Assembly: GCA_900618795.1 (NCBI GenBank)
Contig: UYJD01000014.1
Coordinates: 356,559-420,558 of the forward strand
Length of the DNA stretch: 64,000 nt
Origin: Cyanodermella asteris
Taxonomy: Eukaryota > Ascomycota > Lecanoromycetes > Ostropales > Stictidaceae
Direction of reading: 5' to 3'
Each line of letters opens with the position of its first letter. The stretch's first letter is position 1. Shown here one piece after another: positions 32,063 through 41,655 of the stretch. The notes under the pieces were generated by a model that saw nothing but the letters and a program-made list of their open reading frames with translations, did not search any database and was not told the origin of the DNA. Made by a program: the position numbers and the translations under genes.

Positions 32063-32700
32063 GATGGCGTTGCAACAGACACAGGAAAGCGTCGGCGCTG
32101 GCTAGGTACTGAATTTGTTCGATGAATGAGTCACCCGTAGGGCTGCAATTTCTGTCGAACCTCGTTCAATTGACGCACAACTGCAGCTGCTCGCTCGGCA
32201 CGCCGGATCGGTAATCAAGAGTGTCGGCCACAAACCGATCAGTCAATCGCATCAGTGGTGATAGGTCGCGTGTATACCACTCATGCGGCATAATATCCCC
32301 CACTAAACTTTTTGTATGTGGGGTGACGGACGCCAACTCCGTAAAGGATGAAGCTTCGAACTTGGTTCCTGGCCTGATCGACCTATAATAGGGCAGCGAT
32401 GCTGCCAAGAGTATTGCCTATTCTTACGATTTAGGATTGACCGTTGTCTTCGGTACATAGAATTCGGTATCTATCTGGGAGTTCTCCAGACTTGTCTCCA
32501 TAAAAAAACAGACCCAAATGTGGTCATCTTCAAAGAAAAGCCGTAGTGGCAGAACTAAAAATCCCACTATCCTTCAGTGCAGTTGAACGCTCATCAAATG
32601 GTATCTTATCTTGGTCGTGACCGGCCTGTGCCCCCAAATATCCGTGCGCCTAAAAATTCGACATGTCGTCCAAGAACCACCACAGCCTTGTATGTGTTGA
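32063..32700. other. Intergenic spacer
   Basis: Upstream of KRS1 and downstream of the Kch1-like gene (both minus strand). No coding region supported. The KRS1 promoter should lie in the left part; no defined site seen. Confidence 0.5.
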
Positions 32701-34749
32701 TCACCATCGGGGGCCAGGACCAGCCGGTGGCCTCGGAGCATTCGACCTGTTACCTTGGTAGGGCTGATATGATTGCTGTGGCGTATCGTCTGTGTAATCA
32801 TCGAGGATCGAATCACCGTACGTGGGCTCCGTATGCTGCATTTGGGGGGGCCCTAGACGAGGTATAGTTGGTTGTGCTAGTAGCGGCTTTTCACTTGCGG
32901 TTGGCGTCGCTGGAGACTGCGTATCGGAGCGGTAAGCCTGATAGCCGCCTGTTGTTGGAGGTGTTTGACGCGTTTGTGGTTGCATTTCGTACTCCTGAAC
33001 TGGTGTCTCTCGTCCCGGCCCTCGTGAGCCGTACGGGTTCGGCCGACTAAACGAGGCCGGAGACTGTCTGCCTTGGGGACCATAGGGACTTGCGGTATTC
33101 AATCTAGGTGGCTGTGGCCCTAAAGGAGTTGATCTGCCGGATTGAGGCGCACCCAGCCCAGGGTTAGATCTCGGCCCGGGCCCAGGGCCTAGCGGACCAG
33201 GCGTTAGCTGCCGCGATTGTCCTGGCGCGGGAGAAGGACGGCCTCCGGTTGAAAAGTCAGAAAGACCTATGCCTTGACGAATTGGGCCAGGAGGACGGCC
33301 TCCGGATGCAAAAGGCGGAGGGCCTGCCGGCGTGTAAGATCGTTGTGGGCCATTGCCACTCATTGGCCCCCTTTGCATGCCAGCACCTGGTGTCGTTGAT
33401 CGTTGCGTGCCTGGTGTTCCTGAGCGATCAAGTGGCAGTTCTCCCGTCGGAGTAAATGGCCGTTGCAGTGGCGCAGGCGATGCTGAGCGTCCATGTGCAG
33501 GAGAATATGATCGGAATGGCGCTCCACCTGGACCAGGAGAATATGGTCGACCAGGTTCTCCGTAACCAACATCTGCCGCTCCTTCCAGTAACGGAGCATC
33601 TGGGCCGTGGCTCAAAATCGAAGTGCCCGTGCCGGCCCTACCTGGTATACCTGGGCGTGTAGAAATTGATTGAGTGTCTGGTAAGGTGGGCTCGCGATCG
33701 AGCATGGATGGTGTTCCGGCTCTGGCTCCGTATGGCGGTAGCATGGCAGACTCTTCATCTCCGAGTACAGGCACCGTCGGCTGGCGCTTCAGATCGGCTG
33801 GGCGGTCGGTCAAAGCTCCCTTCTTCCTGCCCTCTTTCTTAAGTCCTTGTTCTTCCTTTTCTAGCGCCTTTTTGATCTTTGCACTGACAATTCGCTCGAC
33901 GCTTTTGTCGACCTTGCGCTTACAATAACCACGAAGCCCTCCGTCCTGTCTGGGAATGTGGTGCCAGAGGAACATGATCCAAAGTATGGCGGCCACGCAC
34001 AAGCCGATGAAAGCGATGACCCAGATGACGATGGTGAAAACCATACCAATGAAGACAGCTGCTCTGAACTTGTTCTCGTTGGCTTGTTGCTGCGCTGCGG
34101 CCCAAAACTTTTGAATGGCGCTGTCGTGGGGATTTTGGTCGACCGATGTTTTGTCGTTCGTCCAGCTTTCAACCAAGTGATAGATCGTATAAGCGTTGAT
34201 CGCATTTCGAGGGGCTTCCGCAAAGAGGATGCGCAACCACGCTTCGAATGCAAAGTACACGAATAGCGCAACGTACTCGGTGCCATGCTTACTCTTTGTC
34301 AGCTCTGCAAAGACCAAGAATCGTCGATATCCCCGTCCTCGTTTTCCAGGTCGAATACTCTGAATCCGGGCTGCTAGGGGGTCAAGATAGCTTTTCGCGA
34401 CGCCACCTGATCTCATTGCACGGATGGCTCTCCACCAGCGGTACACCAAAAGAACATATGACAAAATAATACAGCCCGTGAACACCCATCTCGGAATTGC
34501 ATCCGAGCCGAAGATCTCTGGTGGTGGAAAACTATTGCCTCCCTGGGTTCCCCACACAATCAAGTTGATCATGGTTGAAAAGTCGGCAATGTAACAGGCG
34601 AGGGAGACACCCAACATTATCCAAAGGATAGCGTACGATATCCATGTCATGCACGAGGAGGACCTGAAGTCGTTCAGATTTATGTAGTCCCATTTCTGCG
34701 TGGCCTTGACCTCCCCCTCTTTGTACCGTCCCCCGCCAAAACAGGCCAT
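32701..34749 (-). CDS. Kch1/Prm6-type fungal potassium channel
   Basis: 682 residues, one exon, ATG 34749 (MACFGGGRYKEGEVKATQKW). The family's yeast members Kch1 and Prm6/Kch2 are plasma-membrane proteins needed for low-affinity K+ influx and for Ca2+ uptake during pheromone response. Membrane segments at about residues 36-66 (WISYAILWIMLGVSLACYIA), 88-105 (WVFTGCIILSYVLLVYRWW), 159-176 (YVALFVYFAFEAWLRILF) and 229-262 (FIGMVFTIVIWVIAFIGLC). WDYINLNDFRS and the RWWRAIRAMRSGGVAKSYLDP loop are characteristic. The C-terminal ~400 residues are Pro/Gly/Ser/Arg-rich and disordered, with many RS/TPG repeats, probably phosphorylated. The tail ends in GPGPRW. Conserved N-terminal half makes the call firm; transport activity is from the family only. 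Confidence 0.88.
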   Translation of the reverse strand: MACFGGGRYKEGEVKATQKWDYINLNDFRSSSCMTWISYAILWIMLGVSLACYIADFSTMINLIVWGTQGGNSFPPPEIFGSDAIPRWVFTGCIILSYVLLVYRWWRAIRAMRSGGVAKSYLDPLAARIQSIRPGKRGRGYRRFLVFAELTKSKHGTEYVALFVYFAFEAWLRILFAEAPRNAINAYTIYHLVESWTNDKTSVDQNPHDSAIQKFWAAAQQQANENKFRAAVFIGMVFTIVIWVIAFIGLCVAAILWIMFLWHHIPRQDGGLRGYCKRKVDKSVERIVSAKIKKALEKEEQGLKKEGRKKGALTDRPADLKRQPTVPVLGDEESAMLPPYGARAGTPSMLDREPTLPDTQSISTRPGIPGRAGTGTSILSHGPDAPLLEGAADVGYGEPGRPYSPGPGGAPFRSYSPAHGRSASPAPLQRPFTPTGELPLDRSGTPGTQRSTTPGAGMQRGPMSGNGPQRSYTPAGPPPFASGGRPPGPIRQGIGLSDFSTGGRPSPAPGQSRQLTPGPLGPGPGPRSNPGLGAPQSGRSTPLGPQPPRLNTASPYGPQGRQSPASFSRPNPYGSRGPGRETPVQEYEMQPQTRQTPPTTGGYQAYRSDTQSPATPTASEKPLLAQPTIPRLGPPQMQHTEPTYGDSILDDYTDDTPQQSYQPYQGNRSNAPRPPAGPGPRW

Positions 34750-35845
34750 CGTATCCGGCGTCCGAGAGTAGAAGAGATCTAACTACGACAGCTAGAACCC
34801 ATGAGGTCGACCTTAATGCTGTGGACTGCTATGAAATGCTGGGTATCGCGAAAGAGTGCCGAACCGAGCCGAATCGAGCCGAAGACGCTCGACTCTCCGA
34901 AAAAGAGTGTGTAGAGTTGCAAAAGAGCGCAAGGTCGGTGAGACGAGCAAGAGAGTAAAGCGAAGCTGGCGTTCGTCCAGCAGCTGGAGTGGCTCGTGGT
35001 CTTGTGTCTTGCGACCGTGTCGCAGGGGAGTCGTATCGGGCCTGCTGACCGTACCAGCGGCTGCAGAGGCGGTCGCGATCGATATAGCAACTTTTCGGTC
35101 TGGAAAGAGAGGACGCGGTGAGGCTGATAATGAATGTGCTGATATGAGAGAGTGTGGGAGACGTGAGATGGTGAGACGGGCGACTTGCTTGACTTCGCTT
35201 CTCGATCCTTGCCGATGCTGTCGCAGATGTTGTCTCACGTTACAGCTGAGGCCGAATGAGCGGCGCAACCTACGAATGTGGCTAGCCAGGGGGGCGATCT
35301 CCACTCATTGACAACGTCTCCCTGGCCGCAACAACAGCCAATCAACGGTTTTATTCACAACCAGGTACTGAAGATTCACGAAACCCATTCATTGACGCTG
35401 TGTCTGTTCTACCAAGATTTCGCACTTTCCTATCATTGTCTGTCCGCCGATGCATTGCCACGACTCATTCGGAAGTCATGCCTGCCGGCCCACCCCCATG
35501 CCTCACTTGTAACTCCAACGTTGACGGCTGCGTCGACGATTGTGGGGCCTGAAAATGCAAGAGTCATTGAAGATATCAGTCTTTGTACAGTTGTCGAGGC
35601 AACCTCGAAATACCTTCATGGCACTGCGGCAGCTTCCAAAGGGGTGCTTCTTTAGGCACTGAGGTCCTCATGGGATCCAGTTCCGTAGGAGCCAATTTCC
35701 CAATCAAACATGCGCATAGCCTTTCAGCTCGCACGTTGGCATATCTGTTATCTGATTCGAAGCTTTTATAATCGAACTTTCAGGATCGCGAAGGAGCCGC
35801 AACTGAAACAGCAGCTGGCCTTCCGGCGATTGTGAGTCCTGCGCA
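34750..35845. other. Gene-free spacer (1.1 kb)
   Basis: Upstream of the Kch1-like gene. On the minus strand about 34850-35130 is CT-rich, a likely promoter/leader. A frame at 34856-35311 (+, 151 codons) is Arg/Cys-rich antisense reading of that tract and is not supported. Confidence 0.5.
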
Positions 35846-37165
35846 TCAGTTCGGCAAGTTTTTGTCAATGATTGATTGCGACAGGATCTTGCTGAATTCA
35901 AGCACCCTTGCTGCAGCGGCTGCGGCTTCTGAAACCTCAGTCATGGGTGGTTTCGGAGCTTGTTGATCAACCATCAAGGTGATTGCTGTTCTTGGAGGCT
36001 CTACCATCATCAGATCGATCGCGCTGGATGCTTCGCTCCTTTTGGTCAACTCGTGCTGCGTCGATTGGTATGACTGCGTGAGCTCATCTCTCTCGTGCTC
36101 AAGCTTGCGCATTTTGGCGTAGACTGATGCGAATTCTTCTTGGTAGTTCTCGATGGAAGCCCGGCACACCTTGAGATCGGCAATGGCTGGTTCGAGCTCA
36201 CTTCTCAATCCTGCAATTCTCCTTTGAGCAGCCTCCAACTCATGAGCGGATGCTGACATTGCAGCTTTCACGACATTTAGCTCTTCGTTACGACTTGTTA
36301 ACTGCCTGGAGAGATTGCTGCTATAACGAAGCAAGACAGTAATGTCGTCGCAGCCGGCTGGCAACTCGTCCAGGAGCCCTTGTTCGATGTCCAAGCACAC
36401 AGCTTCTCGGAGTAGATCACGCTCCTTGCGAAGACCGTCAGCATTGGCCAGGGCCATAGAGAGCTTTGTTTGAATGATGTCGATCTCAGGTACCCTGTCG
36501 TCGCCGAACATCAGCCCTCGCTGGAAAGTGCTGCTGTCCAATATCGCTTGAAGGCGACTCACTTCCTTCCGTGCGCCATCTAGTCGTAGTTCCAAGCTCT
36601 TATTCCTAGCCAGCAGGCTCTGAGCACCGGGAAGCTCAATTTGAGCAGTTTCCAGCAATGCAACCTCTGTTCCGGCTAAACCATGCTTTTTTACCGTCTC
36701 GAACTCTTCCTCTGCAATCATCTGCCAAGGATCGGATTGTTTAATCACTCCCTCGGAATTGGGCGTGTTGTTCTTATGAGCCCGCCCGTCTTCAGACTGA
36801 GGGCCAATATTGCAATCTGTCTGGAGCTCGCCCTTGTCATTCGTCGGGGCCTCGCTTTCTTGCCCCTTGAGCGTTTCCACGTCCTTGTGCAGCAGCTCCA
36901 TCTTCACCAGGTCAATTTCCGACTGGAGACGTACGTTCTCTTTTCGAAAGTGGTGACATATTCTGAGAAGGATTGAAATGATCCAAACAGCGAGAGCCTC
37001 CGGCTGACGGCTCGAAAACATGGAGAGAAGCAATGCGGCGGGATCTGGTAAATGCTTTTTCCAAGATTTCATGGGATGACGCTCGTCGGTCCACTGGTCG
37101 TCGACACCAGTCGTTGGACTGGCACCCATATTTAAAGCCCCGAGTTGAGTGGGGGAATCCATCAT
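35846..37165 (-). CDS. Orphan protein: one membrane segment and long coiled coil
   Basis: 439 residues, single exon, ATG 37165 (MMDSPTQLGALNMG; a second Met follows directly). A hydrophobic segment lies at about residues 55-72 (EALAVWIISILLRICHHF). It is followed by charged helical sequence with heptad spacing: ENVRLQSEIDLVKMELLHKD, LARNKSLELRLDGARKEVSR, YSSNLSRQLTSRNEELNVVK and YAKMRKLEHERDELTQSYQS. A conserved-looking EEEFETVKKHGL patch lies at about 156. The Ala-rich helix near the end (VSEAAAAAARVLEFSK) finishes the chain. No family recognised. Layout resembles the three orphans at 17970-25121, 10 kb away on the other strand, but I see no direct sequence match to them. Confidence 0.65.
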   Translation of the reverse strand: MMDSPTQLGALNMGASPTTGVDDQWTDERHPMKSWKKHLPDPAALLLSMFSSRQPEALAVWIISILLRICHHFRKENVRLQSEIDLVKMELLHKDVETLKGQESEAPTNDKGELQTDCNIGPQSEDGRAHKNNTPNSEGVIKQSDPWQMIAEEEFETVKKHGLAGTEVALLETAQIELPGAQSLLARNKSLELRLDGARKEVSRLQAILDSSTFQRGLMFGDDRVPEIDIIQTKLSMALANADGLRKERDLLREAVCLDIEQGLLDELPAGCDDITVLLRYSSNLSRQLTSRNEELNVVKAAMSASAHELEAAQRRIAGLRSELEPAIADLKVCRASIENYQEEFASVYAKMRKLEHERDELTQSYQSTQHELTKRSEASSAIDLMMVEPPRTAITLMVDQQAPKPPMTEVSEAAAAAARVLEFSKILSQSIIDKNLPN

Positions 37166-38260
37166 ATTTGACTTGACGCGAATTAATAGAGACGATCGTG
37201 GGACCGGGAGGTGATCGTAACAGGAGGTACCGTCGAAAGGTTCTGTGCACGGCGTGGAGTCAAGAATCGTGCAATTGTCTGGGGGCTTTATGCGCGCGAA
37301 ATTGTCAAATAAACGGTATTGGTTGAAGAAGCTCTCCTGTTTCCGTCCCCGAGATTCCTGCCATTCATGTCAATTGAAGTACGACATCACAGGTATGTTG
37401 CAGTGAGCGCTGTAGTAAAGTGGGCTGCCCAATGGTCTGCTGCAGGTGAAGCTCACGAACAAAGCGAAGACAAACTTGGGAGCCAGCGAAAGTTTTCTCA
37501 AACTGTCACTCGGCCTTTTGCCAAGCTCGCGAGCCTCGATGCTCTGTCACAATTGGGTCTGGATGTTTAGCAAATTCAATTGGCGTTGGCCAAGCCTCTG
37601 TTTGTTGATAATTCCCAGTCAGCGACATCGATGCCAGACAATGACTCCCACAACCCACTAGGAAGTGACGGAACCCGTGGCGACGGAGCCACTGTGTTTC
37701 GACACCAAAGTCGTCCTATTCATCAAGGGGTGCTAATGGCACTTATTTGTAATTCACGCTCGTAGAGTGATGACAAGGACGCTGTGCTGCTGTGCCATCG
37801 CCAGCTCTGTCGATCATCTGTCAATAGGGCCCCGAGCAGACGGCAGATTCACTCTGGTCACCTGCGCGAAACCATCGTGGACAATAGGATGGAGAAGCAG
37901 CACTCAGTCGGTGGACTCACAAGCGAGTCGAACGCCAGCCAGCTCATCTGGTGGGTGTCAAGGCGCGTCAGGCGACAACTCCCCAGGCCCCGCAACAGCG
38001 CATTGGCTGCTGTATTATTTTGGCACACCAAAGTACTTGTGAAGTCGTGCTTCGTTGCATTCTGTCACTCCTCCTCTTTCCTTGGAGCGTGATCTCGACG
38101 CCAATTGACCTTTCCACTGGCTACCGCGCCGCTTCCGATCCTTCTCTTCTGAAATTTGTACCGTCTGAGGCAAGAAGAAGCATCCGTCTCGATCAGCGAG
38201 ACATCATCGACGACCACAAGCACTTCAGCATCAACGAGCACTTCGATCATTCGCGGCAAA
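37166..38260. other. Divergent promoter region
   Basis: 1.1 kb between the minus-strand coiled-coil orphan and the plus-strand zinc-binding orphan. Small frames only. The right edge (38156-38260) is open in frame with the next gene but has no ATG, and reads as a Ser/Thr-rich leader. Confidence 0.5.
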
Positions 38261-39544
38261 ATGGATCTTGGAGCCATCCACACCGATTTCACAGCTCTCA
38301 GAAGACCGACTGCGAAGTGTGATAAGTGCGACAGAAAGGGCCATCCACTCATCAATAAATGCCTGATTTGTGTTCAACACTTGTGCAGCCAATGCCTTGA
38401 CAGCGGAGCCAGTCCCAACCACACGCGCAGCGCTGAGGCCGCTGCACAGGCTGCAGCCGAGGAGGTCGAGATCCAAAATGCAGTGCCAAAGCGAAAGACA
38501 AAGAAGACCAGGTCCGAGTCACCGATGCCAGACGAGCAGAACGAGATCAAGTCTCCTGCGGCGAAGAGGACTAGGGGACCAAAGATAGGCACATTCGCAC
38601 CCTCACCAACCAAGCATATAAATGAAAGCCCAGCTATCCCGATTACTGTATTGGAAAGCCAGCAGCGACGGCCTCAGAAGAAGCCAATACATGTTCGCAT
38701 CAGCCATAGCCACTCCGGAGAACCGAGCGAGACGGAACATGGAGACATTCTTCTGAGAGCTTGGAACATGCCAGCGGGTGCCAAAATAGAAGGAGGGAGC
38801 TACATAGCAGACGCAGGATCCGATTCCGATTGTGCTCGAACCATAGACGACAACACGGATATCGAGCAGGACAAAGGACAGGATGGCACGGAGTCTTCGG
38901 CCACAGATGATTCCTTTGCCGCTCACGAGCAATTGACTCCATCAGATGTCCAGCATCAAACACAACCAGGCGCAGGCCGTTTTCCCTTGAGATTCGACAA
39001 GGGTGGCGTGCTTACCATTTCTGGATTGAAGCCACGGATCGGGCCACGCAAACCAGAAATCACGACAGCTGCCAATACCTTGAGGAGCCTCGCCGTCAAG
39101 CCGACCAGAAAAGCTGCAGTTGCTTTTCCTGAACAGGCCGCCGAAACACATGCGCCAAACAAGCGCAAGAAGCTGACAGTGGTAGCTTCGGCGACCGCTG
39201 GACGTAAGATTGCTGAGCATCCGCCGTTGGCGCCGAAGAGAGGTGAGACCACCGTGGATTTACAAGACGACTTGCTGATTAAGTCAGGGCAATACTGGGA
39301 CCCAGTAAGAGATGCATCTCCAGCACAGACTGTCGAAACGCCAATGTCTGAGGTTGGCGCGCAGCCGCAAGGCCTTTCCGATATACATGAGCATACCACG
39401 CAAACGAGCGAGAAAGCACCACCCGGCTCCAGCGAGATGACTCGGTATCTATATTCTTCGGGGAGCAGATACAAAGACGACGGCTATGGCATAGATCTGT
39501 TGCTCGCCGCAGCCGATCATTTGGCCAATGCCAAGGGTGCTTGA
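38261..39544 (+). CDS. Zinc-binding orphan protein with long disordered tail
   Basis: 427 residues from the ATG at 38261 (gcaaaATGgat); the frame is open further upstream but without ATG. Residues about 17-45 form a compact Cys/His cluster: KCDKCDRKGHPLINKCLIC, then QHLCSQCLDSG. The spacing CxxC...H...CxxC...CxxC suggests a B-box- or zinc-ribbon-like finger binding one or two Zn ions. The rest is disordered and charged, with basic patches that look like nuclear localisation signals (PKRKTKKTRS; AAKRTRGPK; NKRKKL). Near the end is SRYKDDGYGIDLLLAAADHL, a likely short conserved helix. Possibly a nuclear regulatory protein; no family or partner can be named. Divergent from the coiled-coil orphan. 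Confidence 0.65.
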   Translation: MDLGAIHTDFTALRRPTAKCDKCDRKGHPLINKCLICVQHLCSQCLDSGASPNHTRSAEAAAQAAAEEVEIQNAVPKRKTKKTRSESPMPDEQNEIKSPAAKRTRGPKIGTFAPSPTKHINESPAIPITVLESQQRRPQKKPIHVRISHSHSGEPSETEHGDILLRAWNMPAGAKIEGGSYIADAGSDSDCARTIDDNTDIEQDKGQDGTESSATDDSFAAHEQLTPSDVQHQTQPGAGRFPLRFDKGGVLTISGLKPRIGPRKPEITTAANTLRSLAVKPTRKAAVAFPEQAAETHAPNKRKKLTVVASATAGRKIAEHPPLAPKRGETTVDLQDDLLIKSGQYWDPVRDASPAQTVETPMSEVGAQPQGLSDIHEHTTQTSEKAPPGSSEMTRYLYSSGSRYKDDGYGIDLLLAAADHLANAKGA

Positions 39545-40167
39545 GGCAGGCAAAGGCCGGTCAAATCCTCGGTGGAAATGTGGTCAAATTCGACGGGCAG
39601 AAAGGCACCCTGCGGCGTCTGAATGGAGCTGACAAGCGTCAAGAATTATCTATTGAGCCAACAGCGCTTGGCGTTTGCGCAAGAACACCTTTTACAATGA
39701 TATATTCTTATTTTTTTTCCTGACTTGTTTGCAGTAGAGAAAGGGTCATCACCTGATGCATGAAACGTGCCCGCATGATTTTGTCTTTGCGATCGCCAGC
39801 TTGACCCGCATGGTGCCCAGCTTTTGAAGTATGAGGAAAATCTGCAGCATTATGGCGCGCTACTAAGAAGAGCATTGTTCGTAGAGACTGACCGTGTCGA
39901 GTGGAAGAAATTGTAGTGCATGCTTCCACGTGAGCTCAGCCAAGATCCAGTAGGAAGACGAGTCGGTGAGCGTGGGGCTGTTTTGGCCCTTGCAGATCGC
40001 CAGCGTAACAGGCGGCGCTTCTGCCATGCGCGGCACTCAAGACCATTATTGCTGAGCATTTTGTACTCCTCCCTCGAATTGATACCCCTCCTTGACCAGT
40101 CTTCTCGTAGCGCGTGTATCTGCTTGATTGTACTCTCGGTCGATCTCTTCATCCCTCCCCAGACACC
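39545..40167. other. Intergenic spacer (tandem genes)
   Basis: Between the zinc-binding orphan and the GMPPA-like gene. No coding region supported; includes a T-run at about 39712-39719. Confidence 0.5.
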
Positions 40168-41655
40168 ATGGCTACTCTAAACGTGCCCACGCGGGGTAAG
40201 CCTGGCAGCGAAGGTGGAAAGGCCACAAAAGCCGTCATTTTGGTAAGATTGCCACAATCAATCTTCAGAACTGGCTGACAGTCTTTCGTATAGGTCGGTG
40301 GCCCAGCCAGAGGTACCCGTTTCCGTCCTCTCTCCCTGGATGTCCCAAAGGTCGGTCTCCCCGGTCAATGAGCGGCCACGTTCCAAGCTGATGCTCGACT
40401 AGCCGCTTTTCGATGTTGCCGGCCACCCGATCATCTGGCATTGTCTGAAGGCCGTTGCCAAAGTCCCGGGCCTGAAAGAGGTTGCGTTGATTGGATACTA
40501 TGAGGAATCGGTCTTCAAGGATTTCATCAGAGACATCAACCGCGAAATTCCCCAGCTAAAGGTCACTTACCTGCGCGAGTACCAGGCTCTGGGCACTGCT
40601 GGTGGTCTCTACCATTTCCGTGATGCCATTCTCAAGGGCAACCCAGACCGCTTCTTCGTCCTAAACGCCGATGTTTGCTGCAGCTTCCCCTTAAACGAGA
40701 TGTTAAAGATGTTCGATGACAAGGACGCTGAGGCAATCATCTTGGGCACCCGAGTCAGCAAGGAGGCCGCAAACAACTTTGGTTGCATCGTTAGTGACGA
40801 TCACAGCAAGCGAGTGTTGCATTACGTCGAGAAGCCCGAGGGACACATCAGCAATTTGATCAACTGCGGTATCTATTTGTTCTCGACAGAGGCCATCTTC
40901 CCGTCCATTCGCAGCGCGATGAAGCGCCGTGCAGACCGACCGCGATTGTACAGCTATCCCAGCAGCGACAACCTCGAGTCAAGCTACAGTCAGACTCAGA
41001 CACACGACGAGTCGGAACCTAACGAGGTCCTCCGTCTCGAGCAGGATCTCTTGTCGGACTTGGCAGACAGCAAGGCCTTCTTCGTGTACGAGACCAAGGA
41101 CTTCTGGCGCCAGATCAAGACTGCCGGATCAGCTGTCCCCGCGTCAGCTCTCTACTTGCAGAAGGCATGGCAGAACCAGAGCGAGGAGCTCGCGAAGCCC
41201 TCGGCAAACATCATTCCTCCTGTTTACATTCACCCATCTGCGGAGGTCGACCCCACGGCAAAGATCGGCCCGAACGTCGCCATTGGCCCTGACGCCGTCA
41301 TTGGTGCTGGTGTCCGCGTTAAGGAGAGCATCATCTTGGAGGATGTTGAGATTAAGCACGATGCATGTGTGCTGTACAGCATTGTTGGATGGAACTCCAG
41401 GGTCGGTGCCTGGGCTCGTGTCGAGGGCACCCCGGTTCCTGTCGGCAGCCACGCCGAAAGCATTGTCAAGAATGGTGTCAAGGTGCAGAGCATCACCATT
41501 CTTGGCAAGGACTGTGGTGTCGCGGACGAGGTGCGCGTACAGAACTGTGTCTGCTTGCCAAACAAGGAGTTGAAGAGAGTAAGTGTCGCCCTCGAACTGG
41601 TTTCGGATCTCAGCTTACCATCTTTCAGGATGTCACGAATGAAGTCATTATGTGA
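40168..41655 (+). CDS. GDP-mannose pyrophosphorylase, alpha-type (GMPPA-like)
   Basis: Nucleotidyltransferase-family protein of GDP-mannose metabolism, which feeds N-/O-glycans, GPI anchors and wall mannan. In animals the alpha subunit senses GDP-mannose and restrains the beta catalytic subunit; whether the fungal one is catalytic or regulatory is not settled by the sequence. Four exons: 40168-40242, 40294-40350, 40403-41578, 41629-41655 (444 residues). Introns of 50-52 bp all keep frame. The joined start reads KAVILVGGPARGTRFRPLSL then DVPKPLFDVAGHP, the NTP-transferase signature in its GMPPA form (GGxARGTRFRPLS, not GGYGTRLRPLT). FVLNADVCCSFPL marks the sugar-nucleotide site. From VYIHPSAEVDPTAKIGPNVA onward is the left-handed beta-helix of hexapeptide repeats. 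The last exon encodes only DVTNEVIM. S. pombe mpg2 is the probable equivalent. Confidence 0.93.
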
